Part shown: positions 14,685-18,450 of the stretch, piece after piece
How the letters are laid out: each line of letters opens with the position of its first letter
Numbering within the stretch: the first letter of the stretch is position 1
Source: Alphaproteobacteria bacterium
GTDB taxonomy: Bacteria; Pseudomonadota; Alphaproteobacteria; RS24
Direction of reading: 5' to 3'
Assembly: GCA_029248825.1 (NCBI GenBank)
Contig: JAQWIP010000039.1
Location: forward strand, 1-18,450
DNA: 18,450 nucleotides
The notes under the pieces: generated by a model
The model's database searches: none
Told to the model about the DNA's origin: nothing
Seen by the model: only the letters and a program-made list of their open reading frames with translations
Made by a program: the position numbers and the translations under genes

Positions 14685-15736
14685 GCCTATATCGCACCCT
14701 TCGCCCGCTGCTGTTCACTTTGCCGCCCGAGCGCGCCCATAAGTTGACCCTGCTTGGCTTGCGCGCCTTGTCGAAATTCGGCCAGCCGAAGCCAGATGCG
14801 CCGAGCCTTTCGCAAGACCTGTTGGGACTGTCGTTTGATAATCCTTTCGGCATGGCGGCGGGTTTTGACAAAGATGGCGAGGCGGTTTCGGGCGTCCATC
14901 GCATTGGCTTTGGTTTTACCGAAATCGGCACCTTGACGCCCTTGCCGCAGGCTGGCAATTCGGCGCCTCGGGTGTTTCGACTGGTGCCGCAGCAGGCGCT
15001 CATCAATCGCTTGGGCTTTAACAATCGTGGGCAAATAGATGCTTTGGCTAGACTGACGGCGTTTCGCCAGAACCCAAAAAATGCTCAAGCGCGAGTTCTC
15101 GGCGTCAATATTGGCGCCAATAAAGAAGCCAGCGATCGCATTGCGGATTATGCAACGGGCGCCCAGCGATTTGCCGATTTGGCCGATTATTTAACCGTCA
15201 ATATTTCCTCGCCCAACACACCGGGTTTGCGCGATTTGCAAGGCGGGGAGGCGGTTTTGGAGATTATGCAGCGCGTGCGCCAAGCCGCGCCTAGCACGCC
15301 GATTTTGGTGAAAATCGCGCCAGATTTAGCGCTCGAACAAGCTTGCGAGATTGCCGAGCTGGCCATGGCCAATCAAATCGATGGGCTGATTATCTCGAAC
15401 ACCACGCTGGAGCGTGGCGGCGTGGCGGGTTCCAAATATGCCAGCGAGGCGGGCGGCGTATCGGGTCAGCCGGTGTTTGATATGTCGACGCAAATGCTGC
15501 GCGAAGTCTATGGCGCCACCCAAGGCAAGCTCACGCTCATCGGCGTTGGCGGCGTGGCCAATGCGGCACAGGCCTATGCCAAATTGCGCGCTGGCGCGAG
15601 CTTGGTGCAGCTCTATACGGGGCTGATTTACCAAGGCCCCGGTCTGGTAAGCCGCATTAAGCGCGAACTGGAAGCGCGCCTGAAAGCCGATGGCTTTGAC
15701 ACGATTTCCGACGCCATTGGCGTCGACCTGAAATAG
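14681..15736 (+). CDS. pyrD: Dihydroorotate dehydrogenase, class 2 (quinone)
   Basis: A membrane-associated flavoenzyme oxidising dihydroorotate to orotate with ubiquinone as acceptor, the fourth step of UMP synthesis. The 351-residue length and the N-terminal helical extension (YRTLRPLLFTLPPERAHKL) mark it as class 2. FMN and substrate motifs are GMAAGFDKDGEAV (57-69), EIGTLTPLPQAGN (81-93), INRLGFNNRG (108-117) and NISSPNTPGLRDLQ (174-187). In the last, the second serine (S177) matches the catalytic base of the E. coli enzyme. GVGGVANA and GASLVQLYTGLIYQGPGL form the C-terminal phosphate loop. I start at ATG 14681, which overlaps the DUF952 stop and has GGAG upstream (14669-14672). An in-frame TTG at 14648 is less likely. 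Confidence 0.96.
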   Translation: MSLYRTLRPLLFTLPPERAHKLTLLGLRALSKFGQPKPDAPSLSQDLLGLSFDNPFGMAAGFDKDGEAVSGVHRIGFGFTEIGTLTPLPQAGNSAPRVFRLVPQQALINRLGFNNRGQIDALARLTAFRQNPKNAQARVLGVNIGANKEASDRIADYATGAQRFADLADYLTVNISSPNTPGLRDLQGGEAVLEIMQRVRQAAPSTPILVKIAPDLALEQACEIAELAMANQIDGLIISNTTLERGGVAGSKYASEAGGVSGQPVFDMSTQMLREVYGATQGKLTLIGVGGVANAAQAYAKLRAGASLVQLYTGLIYQGPGLVSRIKRELEARLKADGFDTISDAIGVDLK

Positions 15737-15749
15737 CTAGGAGAGGCTC

Positions 15750-16094
15750 ATGTCCGTTACGATTTATCACAATCCAAGATGTTCTAAATCGCGCCAAGCG
15801 CTGGCCATTTTAACCGAGGGCGGCGCCGAGCTTGAGGTCGTCGACTATTTAAACGCGCCGCTCGATGCGGCAAGTCTTGTGGCGCTGCGCGATAAAATGG
15901 GGCTGGAAACCCGCGCCATGATGCGCACGGGCGAGGCCATATATAAAGAGTTGAACCTGAAGCAAGAAACCGAGGACGCCAAATTGGTGCAAGCCATGGC
16001 CGAGCATCCGATTTTGATGGAGCGCCCCGTTGTCGTCTCGGGCAGCCAAGCGCTCATCGCTCGCCCGCCAGAATTGGCCGAGCAGTTTTTATAA
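15750..16094 (+). CDS. arsC: ArsC-family glutaredoxin-dependent arsenate reductase-like protein
   Basis: A 114-residue cytosolic thioredoxin-fold protein closely patterned on E. coli ArsC: the redox cysteine C11 in YHNPRCSKSRQAL and the three arsenate-site arginines R59, R92 (ERPVVV) and R105 (ARPPE). With all four residues present, arsenate reduction is plausible. However, no arsB, acr3 or arsR lies nearby, and ArsC-like genes next to pyrD may have another thiol-related job. It lies 13 bases after pyrD with a very good ribosome binding site AGGAGAGG (15739-15746), so it is the last gene of the DUF952-pyrD-arsC unit. Confidence 0.88.
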   Translation: MSVTIYHNPRCSKSRQALAILTEGGAELEVVDYLNAPLDAASLVALRDKMGLETRAMMRTGEAIYKELNLKQETEDAKLVQAMAEHPILMERPVVVSGSQALIARPPELAEQFL

Positions 16095-16159
16095 GCCCCA
16101 ACGGTTTTATCGGCTAATCAGATTTTGTTTTTCGCGAAGTTTCCGCTAGGCTCTCCTCT

Positions 16160-16792
16160 ATGAGTTTTGACAGCCATTCCCCTGCCGAGCCGTTCGAGGC
16201 GCGCCCCGTCACCAAGCGGGAGAACAATCGCGCGACCAATCAGGAGGCGATTTTAAGCGCTGCGCGTTTGGTCTTCGCCGAGCTGGGCTATGGCGGCACG
16301 ACGGTGCGCGATATCATTCGTCGCACCGATTTGGCGACGGGCACGTTTTACAATTACTTCGATAATAAAGAGCAAGTCTTCTTGGCGCTGAACACGCAAA
16401 TCGGCGAGGAGCTGCGCGCTTTATTGGCGCAAGGTCGCCAGCAAGCGGAAACTTTTGAGCAGCTCATCGCTAATAATTATCTGACTTATTTTACTTATTT
16501 TGCCAATAACCCGCAAAACTACGCGCTGACCCGCTCTAACCGCGGGCGCGATGGCGCCAATGTCAATTTAGAAGGGCCGCAAGTCAAAGCGGGGCTGGCC
16601 GAAATGCAAGCCGACATCGAACAAGCGATGGCGCTTGGGCGGGTTTCGAAAGTCGATGCCGCTATGCTGACGGCAGCGGTCGGCGGCGTGGCGTTTTCCA
16701 TTCTCGACGACATGATGCAGCGCGACACGGCCAACCCCGAAGCCGCCGCCGAGTTTGCCACGCGCTTGTTCATGAGCGGCATTTCCACCTAA
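16160..16792 (+). CDS. TetR family transcriptional regulator
   Basis: A 210-residue DNA-binding regulator. The TetR helix-turn-helix lies at about residues 28-72, with AARLVFAELGYGGTTVRDII followed by TDLATGTFYNYFDNKEQVF. The C-terminal ligand and dimer domain is not assignable to a known ligand. An N-terminal tail of about 20 residues precedes the domain. The next gene on the same strand, 56 bases downstream, is an alpha/beta hydrolase with its own promoter. By the usual pattern the regulator may control that gene, itself, or both; this is inference. In the 65-base gap upstream (16095-16159) the best promoter-like pair is TTGTTT ... TAGGCT with 16-base spacing. It would start transcription almost at the ATG, but it is weak. 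Confidence 0.9.
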   Translation: MSFDSHSPAEPFEARPVTKRENNRATNQEAILSAARLVFAELGYGGTTVRDIIRRTDLATGTFYNYFDNKEQVFLALNTQIGEELRALLAQGRQQAETFEQLIANNYLTYFTYFANNPQNYALTRSNRGRDGANVNLEGPQVKAGLAEMQADIEQAMALGRVSKVDAAMLTAAVGGVAFSILDDMMQRDTANPEAAAEFATRLFMSGIST

Positions 16793-16795
16793 ATA

Positions 16796-16825
16796 TTGAC
16801 GTGCCCCCCAAACAAGGTGTGTAAT
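16796..16825 (+). promoter_or_regulatory. Sigma-70-like promoter of the esterase gene
   Basis: TTGACG (16796-16801), an 18-base spacer, TGTAAT (16820-16825), both close to consensus. Transcription would start near 16832, leaving a leader of about 17 bases that contains the GGGAG ribosome binding site (16837-16841). It is a likely target of the TetR regulator upstream, although I see no convincing palindromic operator in it. Confidence 0.65.
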
Positions 16826-16848
16826 CAGCCTCTGTTGGGAGATTTATC

Positions 16849-17874
16849 ATGAGTGTACAAAATTTGATTCTGGGCGTTTTACGCAATTCGCCAAACTTTG
16901 TGAAGCGCCGCTTTGCGGGCGCGCCGATTGAAATTGATGGCAATGTGATGGATGCCAATATTCAAATTATGGCCAATATGGCGGCCGCCGAAGCGGGCGA
17001 TCCGCCGAGCACGGTGGAAGCTTGGCGTGCCTCGGCCGAAGCTTTTGATGCGCTGAACCTGCCGCGTCGTTCGGGCGTAACCATTGAGGACACGGTTTTA
17101 GACTTGGATGGCAATGCTTTGAAAGCGCGCATTTATACGCCGCGCGGTGCCAGCGATAGCGACCCAGCGGTATTATTTTTCCACCAAGGCGGTCTGGTGA
17201 TTATGCACCATTTGTCGGACGACCATTTTTGTTCCGTCTTGGCCGATGAATGCGGCGCCAAAGTTATCTCGCTCGATTATCGGCTCTGCCCTGAAGTGGC
17301 CTTTCCAGCCCCCATCGAGGACGGCATGGCGCTTTGGCACTATGTGCAGAAAAACGCGGCCAGCTTGGGCATTGACCCGAAACGCGTGGCCTTATCTGGC
17401 GACAGTGCGGGCGGGCTTATTTCAGCTTCCATGACGCATATGTTGCGCGATGCCGGCGGCGTGCAGCCGGCAGCACAGTGCTTGGCCTATCCTTGGGTCT
17501 CGACCGATTTAACGGGCGATATCTCAGCCGAGTCTTGCTCGCAATGTTTTCCGCTCAACAAAGCGACGATGGATTTTTTCAACGAGATGGTTTTCCCGAA
17601 AGATAAAAATATCGACCACCCGTTGGCCAATCCGGCGGGCAATGAAAACCTGGCGAATTTGCCCCCTGCCATTATCGGCACGGCCGGCTTTGACCCCATT
17701 CGCGACCAAGGCAATGCCTATGCCAAAGCGCTAGAGGCGGCGGGCAATCAGGTGACGCATTATTGCTTCACCAGCTTGACCCATAGCTATTTGCTTTTGG
17801 GACGGGTGAGCCATGCGGCCGAGAAAGCGTGCGTGCAATTGGCGCGAGATTTAAGCCAGCATCTGGCCAAATAA
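16849..17874 (+). CDS. Alpha/beta hydrolase, family IV (HSL-type) esterase/lipase
   Basis: A 341-residue cytosolic carboxylic-ester hydrolase of the hormone-sensitive-lipase group. The triad is readable: S186 in GDSAGG (184-189), D282 in GFDPIRDQG (280-288) and H312 in SLTHSYL. The oxyanion-hole motif, normally HGGG, is HQGG here (112-115, in LFFHQGGLVIMHH). The following SLDYRLCPEVAFPAPIED (141-158) is also family-typical. The N-terminal cap (1-75) is helical and has no signal peptide. It has its own promoter and a GGGAG ribosome binding site, and follows a TetR gene that may respond to an ester or aromatic ligand. It ends 2 bases from the convergent DUF3429 gene. Natural substrate unknown. 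Confidence 0.9.
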   Translation: MSVQNLILGVLRNSPNFVKRRFAGAPIEIDGNVMDANIQIMANMAAAEAGDPPSTVEAWRASAEAFDALNLPRRSGVTIEDTVLDLDGNALKARIYTPRGASDSDPAVLFFHQGGLVIMHHLSDDHFCSVLADECGAKVISLDYRLCPEVAFPAPIEDGMALWHYVQKNAASLGIDPKRVALSGDSAGGLISASMTHMLRDAGGVQPAAQCLAYPWVSTDLTGDISAESCSQCFPLNKATMDFFNEMVFPKDKNIDHPLANPAGNENLANLPPAIIGTAGFDPIRDQGNAYAKALEAAGNQVTHYCFTSLTHSYLLLGRVSHAAEKACVQLARDLSQHLAK

Positions 17875-17876
17875 GC

Positions 17877-18350
17877 CTAATGGGTCAAACTATGCCAGAT
17901 CAGCGAGGCCATGGATAAAATGGCCACGCTGGTGAGGGCGAGCCTAAGCGGCGCATACCAGTCGGCCAGCTCGCCGGTCTCGGCGGCCATCACATCCAGC
18001 ACGGCTTGCGCCAAGAACATTATAATCAGCAGCGTGAAAGCTTGCGGCAGCGGCAGTAAAAACGCCACTAGGGCGATGAGGCTCGGCACAATCGACAGGA
18101 CAAAATGGCGCGCTTGGGTACCAGAGTTGGCGCCAGAGCTGGCTTGCATAGCCGCCCCCCAGCGCACCCCGCCAAGAAAACTCGCAATCAAGGCGGCATA
18201 GGCCAGCACCATAATCGGCAAAGCAAACCGCAAGTCACCCAATAGGGGAAGCCAGACGCCAAGCCCGCCCACCAAAAAAGGCAAGAGACCCAAAAACCCT
18301 AAAAGACGAGCGACAAAGGGAGCCTTGGAAAGGGGCGATAGGCTTGCCAT
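17877..18350 (-). CDS. DUF3429 family membrane protein
   Basis: A 157-residue inner-membrane protein with about five hydrophobic segments (roughly residues 14-36, 42-62, 85-103, 105-122 and 134-152). The motif YAALIASFLGGVRWGAAM and the later WYAPLRLALTSVAILS are characteristic of DUF3429, a family of unknown function that is widespread in proteobacteria. The start ATG is 3 bases after the stop of the upstream reading frame on the same strand (TAATCCATG), with AGGA just before, so the two are likely co-translated. It converges on the esterase gene with a 2-base gap. Confidence 0.82.
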   Translation of the reverse strand: MASLSPLSKAPFVARLLGFLGLLPFLVGGLGVWLPLLGDLRFALPIMVLAYAALIASFLGGVRWGAAMQASSGANSGTQARHFVLSIVPSLIALVAFLLPLPQAFTLLIIMFLAQAVLDVMAAETGELADWYAPLRLALTSVAILSMASLIWHSLTH

Positions 18351-18353
18351 GGA

Positions 18354-18450
18354 TTATCCTAGCTGCGAGAGGAATGGAAACCAGTCGAGCAAATAAGTCG
18401 CCATGGACTGCAAGCTGCCCATCATAATCAGCCCGCCGGTGACCACCAAA
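18354..18450 (-). CDS. C-terminal end of a membrane protein, probably CcdA-like (partial)
   Basis: A reading frame on the minus strand enters from the right edge and stops with TAA at 18356-18354. The 31 visible residues run from LVVTGGLIMMGSLQSM to LLDWFPFLSQLG. A glycine-rich hydrophobic helix followed by a short amphipathic W/F-P-x-L-x-x-x-G tail is how CcdA/DsbD-type thiol-disulfide carriers for cytochrome c maturation often end. The evidence is only this tail, so the identity is tentative. The 3-base spacing to the DUF3429 start implies an operon. Confidence 0.5.
   Translation of the reverse strand, partial: LVVTGGLIMMGSLQSMATYLLDWFPFLSQLG

Noticed and set aside
17861..17900. 7-bp inverted repeat ATCTGGC/GCCAGAT spanning the esterase/DUF3429 junction
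   Set aside because: The loop is 26 bases and there is no T-tract; repeats of this size with such loops are expected many times by chance.

Overview
The window looks like a compact stretch of an alphaproteobacterial chromosome. The main clues are a SAM-II riboswitch upstream of a MetZ-type O-succinylhomoserine sulfhydrylase, a long two-domain dCTP deaminase, a class I (archaeal-type) lysyl-tRNA synthetase, a quinone-linked class 2 PyrD, and a DUF952-pyrD-arsC cluster. Genes are packed tightly. Start/stop overlaps of 1, 4 and 14 bases occur, and three convergent gene pairs meet with a 2-base gap, a 2-base gap and a 47-base overlap. No stretch over 300 bases lacks a gene; the longest gaps are 7300-7519 and 12551-12722. 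I see no tRNA, rRNA, insertion sequence, CRISPR array, phage gene or attachment site. The order within Alphaproteobacteria cannot be fixed from this sequence alone.

Layout, left to right. (1) 1-4232, plus strand: the 3' part of an RND periplasmic adaptor gene and its inner-membrane RND pump, overlapping by 1 base. (2) 7299-4235, minus strand: metZ-apaG-trkH, an apparent operon joining methionine synthesis, an ApaG protein and a potassium-uptake subunit. Its leader (about 7416-7300) carries a SAM-II riboswitch, an intrinsic terminator, a small GAAA-loop hairpin and the ribosome binding site, in that order. (3) 7520-9753, plus strand: dcd-lrgA-lrgB, linking dUMP/pyrimidine supply with a holin-like/antiholin-like membrane pair. 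(4) 12550-9707, minus strand: a small helical protein (perhaps TerB-like), a membrane di-iron hydroxylase of the sterol desaturase superfamily, and a membrane-anchored family 2 glycosyltransferase. This is the most accessory-looking part and may act on a lipid or envelope glycan. (5) 12723-16094, plus strand: lysK, DUF952, pyrD, arsC-like. (6) 16160-17874, plus strand: a TetR regulator followed by a family IV (HSL-type) esterase that has its own good sigma-70-like promoter. (7) 18450-17877, minus strand: the 3' end of a probable CcdA-like membrane protein and a DUF3429 membrane protein.

The strongest non-coding results are the SAM-II/terminator leader of metZ and a set of mutually exclusive inverted repeats between the small helical gene and lysK (12567-12631). 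No undescribed multi-gene defence or mobile system is evident. The least explained unit is the three-gene cassette at 12550-9707. Gene identities rest on reading motifs by eye; no search was run.
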